Source of the DNA: Ketobacter sp963922875
GTDB lineage: Bacteria > Pseudomonadota > Gammaproteobacteria > Pseudomonadales > Ketobacteraceae
DNA: 64,000 nucleotides
NCBI GenBank assembly: GCA_963922875.1
Contig: CAWUJH010000001.1
Span: 653,265 to 717,264 of the forward strand
Reading direction: 5' to 3'
Shown here: piece after piece, positions 30,001 through 37,764 of the stretch
Layout of the letters: every line of letters begins with the position of its first letter
Numbering within the stretch: position 1 is the first letter of the stretch
Notes under the pieces: generated by a model
Told to the model about the DNA's origin: nothing
Database searches by the model: none
The model's input: only the letters and a program-made list of their open reading frames with translations
Made by a program: the position numbers and the translations under genes

Positions 30001-30359
30001 ATTATGTGGATGAGTTCTGGGAAGTGACATCAACACCTGCGTTATTGGATGGTGGAATCTGGGTTCAAACACTGAATGCAGAATTTAATAATACGGCAGA
30101 TGACTATATTTACTTCGAAGTCGATCGCGCTGTTGAAGTTTTTGTAGCCTATGATGATGGCGCTGCATCGCTACCTACATGGCTACAGTCCGCATTCACG
30201 GATACTGGAACTACAATTAATACTGAAGATCCAAATACCCCGACATTGCGAGTTTACTCAAAAGTGTTTACTGCGGGTTCGATAAGCTTGGGTGGTAACT
30301 TGGCCACCGGAGCAAGTGGTGCCAACTCAAACTATATTGTTGTAGTGAAAGAGCTATAA
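24027..30359 (+). CDS. Giant secreted malectin/FN3 protein with SGNH (GDSL) esterase domain
   Basis: 2110 residues with a signal peptide (about 1-28, AQG end). Order by approximate residue: malectin-like 30-185; FN3 x3 190-470; malectin-like 474-630; FN3 x4 635-1000; malectin-like 1010-1165; FN3 x3 1170-1445; jelly-roll/LamG-like 1448-1640; Ig-like 1640-1738; SGNH hydrolase about 1740-1960 with GDSIT, GGD, GTND and DKLHP blocks; beta-rich C-terminal domain 1973-2110. Malectin and FN3 domains bind or space carbohydrate; the SGNH part should remove acyl/acetyl esters. A secreted or surface polysaccharide esterase is inferred. It contains a 1.22-kb internal repeat, and its C-terminal half is paralogous to the lipoprotein encoded at 33270-35909. 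Confidence 0.85.
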   Translation: MMQVNGISKHLKLLGLLALVAMSTVAQGIEVRINAGGPEYTDANGALWSADTNFNTGQSAADGVGSDILGTVDDDLYQRQRWDRYRAPDLIYEVAVPDGEYTVKLHFAETYSGNFAVGARVFDTFIEDQLEISALDIFSEAGGALKALIKTIQPVVVADGGLTIRFDHATADNPTIAAIEIISVPSAPDVSPPSIPDGLAASASDTEVDLSWNSATDTETGVAGYRVFRNGVEVGTTVGTNYTDSGLLAETSYDYTVLAFDGASPANESGLSASLTVTTLPGPDVTAPTVPTGLAATPAATEVALTWSAATDSGSGVAGYRVFRDGVEIATTAATSYTDIGLAYDTSYDYTVTAYDGASPANESAQSAVLTIATLADTTAPSVPQNLTATPSNTSVNLTWDVATDSETGVAGYRIFRDGADVGTTATTSFTDTGLSTDTSYDYSVSAYDNASPANESVASDVVSTTTLAVAPVALYRINAGGSAYVDSAGNNWSADTNFNTGRVASDGVGTDITNTLNDELFQYQRWDKLSSPSLIYNMAVPNGDYTVNLLFAETYSGNFAAGARVFEVYIEDQLVISNLDIFAEAGGGNAALIKSIAGVAVADGSLTVRFKHSVADNPTIGAIEVLSVPAAPDATAPTVPQNVVAVPAVDSVALTWDASTDSESGVAGYRIFRNGGEVATTTATNYTDTGLSADTGYDYSVAAYDNQGNESSVSAVVSTTTLSGLDITAPSVPQNLAATADTTSVGLTWDAATDTESGVAGYRIYRDGSEVGTSTETSYTDTGLLAETGYIYTVSAYDVSTNESAPSAGVSVTTLAAPDVTAPTVPTGLAATPAATEVALTWNAATDSGSGVAGYRVFRDGVEIATTAATSYTDIGLAYDTSYDYTVTAYDGASPANESAQSAVLTIATLADTTAPSVPQNLTATPSNTSVNLTWDVATDSETGVAGYRIFRDGADVGTTATTSFTDTGLSTDTSYDYSVSAYDNASPANESVASDVVSTTTLAVAPVALYRINAGGSAYVDSAGNNWSADTNFNTGRVASDGVGTDITNTLNDELFQYQRWDKLSSPSLIYNMAVPNGDYTVNLLFAETYSGNFAAGARVFEVYIEDQLVISNLDIFAEAGGGNAALIKSIAGVAVADGSLTVRFKHSVADNPTIGAIEVLSVPAAPDATAPTVPQNVVAVPAVDSVALTWDASTDSESGVAGYRIFRNGGEVATTTATNYTDTGLTASTNYDYSVTAFDNQGNESSPSDVVFTATLSGPDITAPSVPDGLAGTPSGTEIALTWTPSTDAETGVTGYRVFRDGVEIGTTATASYTDTGLDLDTSYGYTVSAFDGASPANESAQSAVFTIATLADTTAPSVPQNLAATPASDSVALMWDASTDADSVVAGYRVYREGIELGTTSFPSYTDTTVTPDTSYNYTVTAFDSYANESAASAALPVMTLSVQANVIYDFSTSDLSDWSFLTESGLAFDWRVDNNQLLQGIDAVPKNFVEKSYRIGTYAVLSSFSSSSDYTVGVDITPQRDVYLRSVFDGQDVGVMFRYVDQNNYYRVAMNANSSYMRFEKKVNGNFSSLAVNARGYLEEQTYHFQITVKGDLIVVELDGEQVFAVRDTDLSTGTIALYCQDNAYFDNVSIADVPSAPKVALGGPGAYSVVVGDSVSAEAVVLNAPPGSYVEFDFNGAFCNTATESPVGSGFYSASCDNLAQGDYTQPGTGLTAYLYSSSDVLLDSAEHLSVGILGDAYITIGDSITMGSYDTYDYDNQSQDGRIIGQQGYQAHLNDLLTSHTAYPNIIFNNGIGGDRSAQTKWRMESILDRHSGANKMLVMLGTNDANSSSAPDLATYLSNMQFVVDKGLNRNLAVWVARMPPSMPVYDPDNLARNAKIVEYNGGLPSLSNVSMGPDFYSFFLDDNGTPGDTSDDYDLFSMYLDKLHPNSLGQQVMAELWFNALTGSNIEPFYLDRLCNRLESSDCTATSPTSHKQNYLHSGYPYHYVDEFWEVTSTPALLDGGIWVQTLNAEFNNTADDYIYFEVDRAVEVFVAYDDGAASLPTWLQSAFTDTGTTINTEDPNTPTLRVYSKVFTAGSISLGGNLATGASGANSNYIVVVKEL
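24881..26103 (+). repeat. Intragenic 1.22-kb repeat, copy 1
   Basis: Encodes FN3-FN3-malectin-FN3. It is matched at an offset of 1608 bp (536 codons, in frame) by 26489-27711. Four differences fall in the first 70 bp (to 24949); from 24950 to 26103 I see no difference by eye. Confidence 0.9.
26489..27711 (+). repeat. Intragenic 1.22-kb repeat, copy 2
   Basis: Second copy of the FN3-FN3-malectin-FN3 unit. The identity stops sharply after GATACAGGTCTTA (27699-27711), where copy 1 continues with a different FN3 strand, marking the duplication or conversion boundary. Confidence 0.9.
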
Positions 30360-30387
30360 GATGAAAGCATTTCAAGGAGTAAACTTA

Positions 30388-30783
30388 ATGAAAAATCGAG
30401 TGGCTATTGCTGCATGCCTTATACTGTTGGGTTTCTCCAAAATGTTGTGGGCCACCAGTATAGACGATGCCCAACAGCTGGTGGAGAGGTATCATTTAGC
30501 CTTGCAGTCTGGTGATACACAAACGATCCTGAACTTATTCGGGCCTGAAGAACTACAACTCCATGGCTATCTAAAGGAGCCGCGTTACCAGAGTTTGCTG
30601 GCAAAGGAATATCACAGTTCCACTTTGCAAATATTGCATAAAGAACAAAATGGGATATTCTACATTATAGATTATGTTATCCAACTGGATCCTGTGGGTA
30701 CAATCTCGGAACGTGTGCTGGTAAAGGAAATAACTGAGGGCGAGGGCTCACAATTAAAGATATTCAGAAAAACCCCTCTCTAG
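30388..30783 (+). CDS. Small exported protein of unknown function
   Basis: 131 residues from ATG 30388, chosen because AAGGAG (30373-30378) fits it better than the upstream in-frame ATG 30361. Signal peptide MKNRVAIAACLILLGFSKMLWA. The mature part (DDAQQLVERYHLALQSGDTQTILNLFG...) has the helix pattern of NTF2/SnoaL-like folds. It follows the giant malectin gene by under 30 bp and is probably its operon partner. Function unknown. Confidence 0.7.
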   Translation: MKNRVAIAACLILLGFSKMLWATSIDDAQQLVERYHLALQSGDTQTILNLFGPEELQLHGYLKEPRYQSLLAKEYHSSTLQILHKEQNGIFYIIDYVIQLDPVGTISERVLVKEITEGEGSQLKIFRKTPL

Positions 30784-30894
30784 TACAGGTCAACAGCCAC
30801 GCCGGATTTACCCGTCGGTCATAGTTTTTTATCTTAGATAAGCGCTTTGGACTTAAATCCAGGCGCTTTGTCTTTATTAGGGTTTTTTTTATTC

Positions 30895-31902
30895 ATGACA
30901 AAAAGACAACGGTTTTGGCTGCAGCTAATTATTAGCGGAATTCTATTGGGCGTCTTATTGGCGTTTTTGGATTTTAAGGAAGCAAAAGACGTCTTAAGTC
31001 GCATTCAACCGCAATTTATCTTGTTGATGTTTTTACTTTATGCGGGTGATCGAGTATTGATGGCCTTCAAATGGAACTTGTTGTTAAAGGTTCATGATAA
31101 TCATTTTAGCTTTATGGATTCAGTGAAGGTCTATTATATTAGCACTTTTATTGGGTATTTGCTGCCCTTGGGCGGTGTGGGGCCAGACCTTGTTCGGCTC
31201 TATAAGATCAAGGAAAAAGGGGTGCCCACCCAAGTAGGCTTGGTCTCAATTGTTGTTGAGCGCATATTAGGCTTGATTGCCTCATTACTGTTTGTCATCG
31301 CGGGCGGTATTACTTTGCTTGAGCTGTTGGTGAGCAGGGATTTGGAACCGGTTATTCAATGGATCGTTGGGTCAACCGTCGCGGGAACATTCGTTGTTTT
31401 ATTGTTTATTTTCAACGATTCCTTACGTGGTCGCTTGTTGAGAGCTAATAAAATTTTTGCACACCCCAAGCTTAAAGATTTTTTTGTTGCCTTAGGAAAG
31501 TACAAAGGCAGCAAAGGTATGCTCTTTATCTTTCTAGTTTTATCATTGATTGAAAATTTATTTCCTTTGTTTGTGATCTATGTGGCAGGGGTCGCCTTGG
31601 GTGTGCCGCTAACCCCCTGGTATTGTTTGGCCGTCGTGCCAATCGCTACCGTCCTAGAGCGCTTGCCTATTTCATTCGCGGGTATTGGGTTGCGAGAAGG
31701 CAGTTTTATTGTTTTGTTTGGGTTGATGGGGATTGCTTATGCTGAAGCGCTGTTAATTGGCTTGGTTAATTTTTTCTGTTTCTTGATTTCCTTGACACCA
31801 GGAATGATTTGGATGCTAACGGAAGGAATTAATACCAAAAAAATTAGTAATTCTGATGCCGCCGCTGCCAAAGTTGCTGCAGAGAAAGAACCACTCCTAT
31901 AA
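30895..31902 (+). CDS. Flippase-like membrane protein (LPG synthase TM / UPF0104 family)
   Basis: 335 residues from ATG 30895; an in-frame TTG at 30847 is possible. About eight membrane segments, with the family signatures YYISTFIGYLLPLGGVGPDLVRLYKIK and ERLPISFAGIGLREGSF. Members of this superfamily move or modify lipid-linked substrates in the inner membrane and often stand in polysaccharide clusters, which suits this location. The last 59 bp overlap the convergent membrane-protein gene. Confidence 0.82.
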   Translation: MTKRQRFWLQLIISGILLGVLLAFLDFKEAKDVLSRIQPQFILLMFLLYAGDRVLMAFKWNLLLKVHDNHFSFMDSVKVYYISTFIGYLLPLGGVGPDLVRLYKIKEKGVPTQVGLVSIVVERILGLIASLLFVIAGGITLLELLVSRDLEPVIQWIVGSTVAGTFVVLLFIFNDSLRGRLLRANKIFAHPKLKDFFVALGKYKGSKGMLFIFLVLSLIENLFPLFVIYVAGVALGVPLTPWYCLAVVPIATVLERLPISFAGIGLREGSFIVLFGLMGIAYAEALLIGLVNFFCFLISLTPGMIWMLTEGINTKKISNSDAAAAKVAAEKEPLL

Positions 31903-33268
31903 TGATAAGCGGATCGGTTTGAACTCGAAAGCGATTGTTTTCGCCAAATTCAAGGGCGTTACCAAGAATTGCGGTATAACCCAGAGTCATCACGATAAAA
32001 CAAAATAGCCATTGCCCGTGCATTGCATCCATTGATTGCCACAGATTAGGTGCTCTACAAAGAGTGCTACTAATGATGATAATAATAGCGAGCATAACCG
32101 GTACGCAGCTAAGTAATGGTTGATTGAACACAAGCTCTTGATCGAGTTTAAGAACGTCATCCTCCAGATAATTTAATATCGTATGTAAACCAAACAGCTC
32201 AATATAGGGTTTAATATGTTGGCTGTTGCTGCGTAAATGACGATAAATCCAAGCCGGTTCGGTGTAGTTTAGCCAGGCTCTCGCCATGTGCTTTAGGTAT
32301 TGCACTGGATCTTGTTGTACTTGGTTTTTTGCCAAGGCCATATAATCTTTTGAAAGCGTTAAATAGCCATAATGATTGAAGTTTATGTCTCCATTGGATT
32401 TTTTTGGGGAGCTTAGCGCTGGAATTGACAAAAACTGTTCTGGCACTTGTTGGTAAAGTTCAGGATAGTCCGTAAGTGGCGAAAAGGGTTGAATCTTAGC
32501 GAGAGGAGAATCTGAGTTTTCAGTTGCGGAGTCAAAAGCATTCACAATGCGCCATACGTTCATTCCAGTCCAGCTAGATGCGCCAAAAAAATCAAAAACC
32601 ACCCAGTTTTTAATATAAACCGAACTGGTGATAAGGATAGCGGCGAGCCCCACTCCGATAAGTATTTTGCGGTGAGTTTTTTGGAACAGAAGAATAAAAA
32701 CAGTACAGGCGAACAGATAAATAAGATGAAACATGGAACGAGATAGGCAAAGTACCGCAATTAGAACGAGAAAGCTTATGGCATAACGGCGTTGGTGGGT
32801 ATGGTCGTATTTAAACACACAGAAGGCTATAATCATCAACAGAGCAGCGATAGGCCAAGTGTAAAACAGCATGTTTTCGTAAAGTATGGCTTCCGGGGAA
32901 ATGATAAAAACGGAGGCAACCACTAAGGCCAGTGTGGTATTGATTCCGCTCGCCACCAGTAAATAAAACATCAAACCGTAGATGATCAAGCTGCAGCCAT
33001 GAAAAATAAAGGCGAACACCCAAGGGTGAAAGGTAGGAAAAGCCTGTATTAGCGTACCAATGAAGAGGTTAAACAAGGGCGGCTGGCTATGCTGGTAGTA
33101 GACCGACGTTACTAAATTTTGACTTAGTAGTTCCGGGTCGAGGTACTGCCAAAAATATTGTAGAGGTTCGCTATCAAAGCGAACACCAACGCTGTAGGCA
33201 ATGATTCGTGAGACAAAATACACAATAAGCGCTACGAACCAATAGTGCTTATTGATAGTCTTCTGCAT
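31844..33268 (-). CDS. Polytopic membrane protein, GT-C glycosyltransferase-like
   Basis: 474 residues, ten or more hydrophobic segments. The first periplasmic loop holds acidic residues and HSQPPLFNL, a layout like the GT-C (ArnT/PMT/GT39) transferases that use polyprenyl-phosphate sugars. The start codon comes 1 bp after the stop of the malectin-SGNH lipoprotein gene, so the two are translationally coupled. Its stop lies 59 bp inside the flippase-like gene on the other strand. Specific sugar unknown. Confidence 0.7.
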   Translation of the reverse strand: MQKTINKHYWFVALIVYFVSRIIAYSVGVRFDSEPLQYFWQYLDPELLSQNLVTSVYYQHSQPPLFNLFIGTLIQAFPTFHPWVFAFIFHGCSLIIYGLMFYLLVASGINTTLALVVASVFIISPEAILYENMLFYTWPIAALLMIIAFCVFKYDHTHQRRYAISFLVLIAVLCLSRSMFHLIYLFACTVFILLFQKTHRKILIGVGLAAILITSSVYIKNWVVFDFFGASSWTGMNVWRIVNAFDSATENSDSPLAKIQPFSPLTDYPELYQQVPEQFLSIPALSSPKKSNGDINFNHYGYLTLSKDYMALAKNQVQQDPVQYLKHMARAWLNYTEPAWIYRHLRSNSQHIKPYIELFGLHTILNYLEDDVLKLDQELVFNQPLLSCVPVMLAIIIIISSTLCRAPNLWQSMDAMHGQWLFCFIVMTLGYTAILGNALEFGENNRFRVQTDPLIIIGVVLSLQQLWQRRHQNY

Positions 33269-33269
33269 G

Positions 33270-35909
33270 TTAGATTTCTTTTACCACCACAATATAGTTT
33301 GAGTTTGCCCCCGCTGCACCAGCGGCAAGATTTCCACCCAAGCTTACACTACCCGCAGAAAAGGTTCGAGAATAAACCCGTAATGTGGGTGAGTTCGGGT
33401 CATTCGTAGTAATGGTCATCCCGGTATTGGAATAATTGCTGTTTAGCCAGTTGGGCAGGGTAGCAGCACCAGCATCATAGGCTACGTAAACTCTAACCGA
33501 CCGGTCCACCTCAAAATACAAGTATTCTGCGTCCGTATTGTTGAATTCACTATTGGCGGTTTGAATCCAAATACCATTCTTCAATACATTAGGTTTGCTG
33601 AGCACCTCAAAATCTTCGTCAATGTAGTAACGGGGATAATTGGTGGCTAAAAAAGTTTGCTTGTGACTGGTGGGTGAAGTGGCGCTGCAGTCGGCGGATT
33701 CCATTCGATTACATAGAAAATCCAGATAAAAGGGAGTCACCGACATGCCTGTAAGCGCATTGTGCCACAAGGTGGCCAAAACTTTTTGACCTAAAGCATT
33801 AGGGTGTAAGTTATCTTGATACATGCTAAAGCGGTCATAGTCGTTAGCTGAATCGTAAAAAAATTCAAAGAAGTTGGGCCCGCCAGGCTCAATACCTGAC
33901 AAGCTGTCGATGGCCGAGTTGTAATTCTGGGCCCGACTGTTTTTAGAGAGAAAATCATTGTAAGGTAGAAAAGGCGGTATCTTTGCGACCCATACAGACT
34001 TACTTTCCGTCAGTGCTTTGTTGATAATAACTTGCATGTTGGATTGATAGCTGCCCACGTCAACATCGCCGTTGGCGTCATTGGTGCCTAGCATTAACAA
34101 TACCTTATTGGCGCTGCTGTGGCGGTCCAATATCGAATCTGTGCGAAAGCGCATTTTATTGGTGGAGTCTCCACCTACTCCGTTGTTGGAAATTAGTTGG
34201 GGAATGCCCAAGGTGGCGGTTAACATATCACTTAATGGCGCATGATAGCCTTGTAACCCAATGATTCGGCCATCTTTAGATTGATTGTCTGAGGCGAATA
34301 GGTCAAAGGATCCCAAGGTAATACTGTCGCCGATAGAGATATAGTGATCACCGGCTATACCAATCTTTAAGTGCTCATCACGAGCGATTAACGTATTGCT
34401 GCTGTCAAAAAGATAAGCGGCCAACGCCAATCCGGGTTGGTCATAACTACCTTGGGCGAATGATCCACAATTTGCAATATATTGGCCTGAACCAGCAGGA
34501 GACTCCGTGGCTGGGTCGCAGGACATACCGCCAAACTCGAATGCAACCGTACTGCCGGCTGGCGCTTTCATTACCGTGGCCGAGGTCTGTACGGTATTGT
34601 TTGGCAGCACTGTGTAGGCTAGAGGCTCTCCGAGCGAAATTACCGGTATTTTGGGAAGTCCTGTTACCATCACGTTGTCGAAGGTGGCGGAGTCTTGGGA
34701 ATATAAGGCAACAGTACCGGATTCTATACTGTTGTCGTAAATTGAAATAATGACCTCGTTATTAACTGCTACCCGAATCAATGGGCCGTTAACCACTACC
34801 TGTAGCGTGTAATCCACATTTTCTGTATGTCCACGAGCGCTCGCTGCCAGCGTTTGGTAGTTGCCACCCATCTTTTTTTCAAGGCGCATGTAAGAGCTTG
34901 TTCCGTTCAGGCTGATCCGGTAGTAGTTATTGTTGTCTATGTAGCGGAACATCAAGCCAATGTCCTGACCATCAAAAGAGTCTCGGATAAACACATCTTT
35001 ATTGGGTGTGATAACGACACTCGCGGTGTAGTTTCTAAGGTCAAAGTAATCTTTAAGATAGAGATAGGAGCCTTGATGATAGGATTGAACTAAGGGGTTT
35101 GTGCCAGCTTTCTGGTTTGCTAAGTCCTCACTTTGAGAGAGTTTGCCGTTCACTACTTGCCAATCACTGGCGATACCCGAATCGTCGATTATCAACCAGT
35201 CAGATAAATCAGGTGCAGAAAAGTCGAAAACCAAATTAGACAGATCTTCACTGACCACTTCTATGCCTGCTAAGGTAGGGTTATCGGTGACATGGTTGAA
35301 GGCAATATTAAGCACCCCATCGTTGACCGCAACGGAGGTAAACGTGAGCACTAAAGCTCGGTTTTTGCCACCTGCTTGACTAAAAATATCCACATTGTCT
35401 AACAGGATTTGATTTTCAGCGAGAATATCAAAAACCCGCAATCCGGCACCAAAATTGCCACTGAAATTTTCGGCGAAGTGTAACTTGATAGTGTAATTGC
35501 CATTAATGACAGGCAAAGAATAAGTCAGTTTGGGGTTAGCACTGCTGTTGTCATTGCGCTGTGTTTGATAAAGCAGATCGTTTGCTGTGCCTATTATATT
35601 GATGCTGGAATCAATGCTGTCCGAACCGCCGGTATTGAAATAGCCATCGGCCTGCCATTGATTACCCTGGTTATCCACAAATGCACTGCCGCCAGCATTT
35701 ATACGATACCTTATGCTGAGGGATTCCGCTTGGGCTGAACTGGCTGGATTAAAGGGGCTTTCTGGGCTGACACCAATAACAGAGGCGGTACTACCTCCTT
35801 CGCTACCTCCACCGCCACCACTACCGCAGGACAAAACTGACACGGATAGCAATATCACGACAAAAACCTTAGTCAGTAAATTGGTATACATGCGTGCTAG
35901 CAAACCCAT
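33270..35909 (-). CDS. Malectin/SGNH (GDSL) hydrolase lipoprotein
   Basis: 879 residues. Lipoprotein signal with lipobox VLSC followed by a Gly/Ser tether (GSGGGGGSEGG), so probably held in the outer membrane. One malectin-like domain (about 70-225), a jelly-roll/LamG-like domain (228-415), an Ig-like segment and an SGNH hydrolase with ISIGDSITLG, NNGVGGDS, LMLGTNDANG and DNLHPNALGQ blocks, then the same C-terminal domain as the giant protein (CNRMESADC...SNYIVVVKEI). It is a single-malectin version of the 24027-30359 protein without FN3 repeats. Coupled to the GT-C-like gene downstream. Likely a surface glycan de-esterase; substrate unknown. Confidence 0.85.
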   Translation of the reverse strand: MGLLARMYTNLLTKVFVVILLSVSVLSCGSGGGGGSEGGSTASVIGVSPESPFNPASSAQAESLSIRYRINAGGSAFVDNQGNQWQADGYFNTGGSDSIDSSINIIGTANDLLYQTQRNDNSSANPKLTYSLPVINGNYTIKLHFAENFSGNFGAGLRVFDILAENQILLDNVDIFSQAGGKNRALVLTFTSVAVNDGVLNIAFNHVTDNPTLAGIEVVSEDLSNLVFDFSAPDLSDWLIIDDSGIASDWQVVNGKLSQSEDLANQKAGTNPLVQSYHQGSYLYLKDYFDLRNYTASVVITPNKDVFIRDSFDGQDIGLMFRYIDNNNYYRISLNGTSSYMRLEKKMGGNYQTLAASARGHTENVDYTLQVVVNGPLIRVAVNNEVIISIYDNSIESGTVALYSQDSATFDNVMVTGLPKIPVISLGEPLAYTVLPNNTVQTSATVMKAPAGSTVAFEFGGMSCDPATESPAGSGQYIANCGSFAQGSYDQPGLALAAYLFDSSNTLIARDEHLKIGIAGDHYISIGDSITLGSFDLFASDNQSKDGRIIGLQGYHAPLSDMLTATLGIPQLISNNGVGGDSTNKMRFRTDSILDRHSSANKVLLMLGTNDANGDVDVGSYQSNMQVIINKALTESKSVWVAKIPPFLPYNDFLSKNSRAQNYNSAIDSLSGIEPGGPNFFEFFYDSANDYDRFSMYQDNLHPNALGQKVLATLWHNALTGMSVTPFYLDFLCNRMESADCSATSPTSHKQTFLATNYPRYYIDEDFEVLSKPNVLKNGIWIQTANSEFNNTDAEYLYFEVDRSVRVYVAYDAGAATLPNWLNSNYSNTGMTITTNDPNSPTLRVYSRTFSAGSVSLGGNLAAGAAGANSNYIVVVKEI

Positions 35910-36331
35910 AGTGCTTAAATTTCCTGAAGTACGTGAGTCAAAGTTCAGTGAGTCCGATCCCGATTAAGACCAGTCTGTAATTGCAGCCTAATGTAGCTAC
36001 AATAATCATGGCTCACAAGTTGGTGATTTCCCGTTTTTTTTGTTAGAAAATGAACGTTTTATAGTGAAGAATATTACACCATGGACTGGGCGCTTGCGCG
36101 CCCCAGTTCATGTTTCATACAAAATTTATTTTGATTCAATGGCTATTTGCACTGGCGTTATTCATTTAATTTCGCTTTTTGTCTTGGTCTAATTCGTCAA
36201 CGTAATAAGCAACCTAATTCAGGGAGGTTTTCACTGAACCAGCAAAACCCCCACCGGCACATGGCCTTTGATATAATGATTGTCTGTAAAGCACCTGGTC
36301 TGATAGGTATAGACTATCTCTTATCTGATTC
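35910..36331. other. Intergenic region between serA and the malectin lipoprotein gene
   Basis: 422 bp without a convincing gene. It holds the leftward promoter of the malectin-SGNH gene, a strong hairpin (36080-36112) and the end of serA. Short open frames here have no binding site and look like chance. Confidence 0.5.
36080..36112. terminator. GC-rich hairpin downstream of serA
   Basis: CATG-g-ACTGGG (36080-36090) pairs with CCCAGT-t-CATG (36102-36112), one mismatch, with further GC pairing in the loop. It may terminate serA transcription, although it lies about 220 bp past the stop, or act as an operator. Confidence 0.45.
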
Positions 36332-37561
36332 TCAAAAAAGAACCCGTGACCGGATCGTACCCTCAACTTCACGCAATTTTTCAAGAGCCAGTTCACTATC
36401 CGCTTTGTCAATATCAATAACTACATAGCCGATGGCTTCATTGGTCTGCAGATACTGACCACAAATATTGATATTGTTGGATGAAAAGATGGAATTGATG
36501 CTGGATAGTACACCGGGTACATTTTTGTGAATATGTAAGATGCGGTGGACGTTATCATGTAAGGGTAAAGCGACTTCCGGAAAATTAACGGCGGATATGG
36601 TAGAACCGTTGTCACTGTACTTGATGAACTTTTCCGATACTTCGGCACCAATATTGACTTGCGCCTCTAATGTACTGCCGCCGATGTGAGGCGTAAGGAT
36701 TACATTATCGAACTCCCGCAACGGCGAAATGAATTCTTCGTCATTACCTCGGGGTTCTGTGGGAAATACATCGATGGCTGCCCCCAGAATCTTTTGATCC
36801 CGCAGGCTCTGCGCCAGAGCATCGATATCCACGACTGTTCCGCGAGCCGCGTTAATCAAGATACTGGTGGGTTTCATCTGCGCCAATTCCGCGCTGCCAA
36901 TCATATCCTTGGTTGAACGGTTTTCCGGAACGTGCAGGCTCACTACGTCAGCGTTCTGTAACAATTCTTCAAGGCTGGAAACCTGGCTGGCATTACCCAG
37001 TGGAAGTTTAGTAACCACGTCATGGAAAATCACTTTCATACCCAGGCTTTCCGCAATGACGCTCAATTGTGAGCCAATGTTGCCATAGCCAATGATCCCT
37101 AGTGTTTTACCCCGAATCTCAAAGCTATTGACCGCTGTTTTCTGCCAGCCACCGCGGTGACAAACCGCATTTTTTTCCGCAATTCCACGCAATAAAAGAA
37201 TGGCTTCGGCAAGCACCAGCTCCGCTACCGAACGGGTGTTGGAGAAGGGTGCATTAAATACCGGAATTCCGCGAATTAGGGCAGCGTTTAGATTGACCTG
37301 GTTGGTACCGATACAGAAGCAGCCCACGGCGACGAGTTTTTTAGCTTCAGCAAAAATCTCTTCGCTTAGCTGAGTTCGAGAGCGAATACCTATAAAGTGG
37401 GCATCGGCTATTTTTTGCTTCAGTAAATCTTCCGGTAAAGAGGTTTTTATGTATTCGATGTTGGTGTAACCGGCGCGTGTGAAATTTTCGACGGCGGATT
37501 TATGAACCCCTTCCAACAACAAAATACGAATTTTACTTTTATCCAAAGAGGTCGTGCTCAT
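36332..37561 (-). CDS. serA: D-3-phosphoglycerate dehydrogenase
   Basis: 409 residues, as E. coli SerA (410). Rossmann motif LGIIGYGNIGSQ, catalytic Arg in NAARGTVVD, Glu in PTEP and His in TPHIGGST; C-terminal ACT domain (VPGVLSSINSIFSSNNINICGQYLQT) for serine feedback. First step of serine synthesis; the same enzyme family can also make D-2-hydroxyglutarate from 2-oxoglutarate. Divergent from a D-2-hydroxyglutarate dehydrogenase-type gene, which fits that side reaction. Confidence 0.95.
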   Translation of the reverse strand: MSTTSLDKSKIRILLLEGVHKSAVENFTRAGYTNIEYIKTSLPEDLLKQKIADAHFIGIRSRTQLSEEIFAEAKKLVAVGCFCIGTNQVNLNAALIRGIPVFNAPFSNTRSVAELVLAEAILLLRGIAEKNAVCHRGGWQKTAVNSFEIRGKTLGIIGYGNIGSQLSVIAESLGMKVIFHDVVTKLPLGNASQVSSLEELLQNADVVSLHVPENRSTKDMIGSAELAQMKPTSILINAARGTVVDIDALAQSLRDQKILGAAIDVFPTEPRGNDEEFISPLREFDNVILTPHIGGSTLEAQVNIGAEVSEKFIKYSDNGSTISAVNFPEVALPLHDNVHRILHIHKNVPGVLSSINSIFSSNNINICGQYLQTNEAIGYVVIDIDKADSELALEKLREVEGTIRSRVLF

Positions 37562-37580
37562 GCTGCTATGTCACCCAGAT

Positions 37581-37602
37581 AGGTTTTAATCGTGATTAAA
37601 CC
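37581..37602. promoter_or_regulatory. Palindrome in the serA / FAD-oxidase promoter region
   Basis: TTTAATC and GATTAAA flank a central GT, extended by GGT/ACC. It lies 20 bp upstream of the serA start in a divergent promoter region. Possible operator; regulator unknown. Confidence 0.4.
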
Positions 37603-37764
37603 ACAGTCGTATAAAGGCGACCGTGATAGCTTTAGGGTCGGCTATGTTATCATATCCCGACTAAAACGCAGGTATGGCGGCGATATTTACTCTTGAAAAT
37701 CTCGCATGTCCCTGTGAAATTCTTGATTACTAATAGTTAAATCATTGTATTAAAAGAGAAATTT

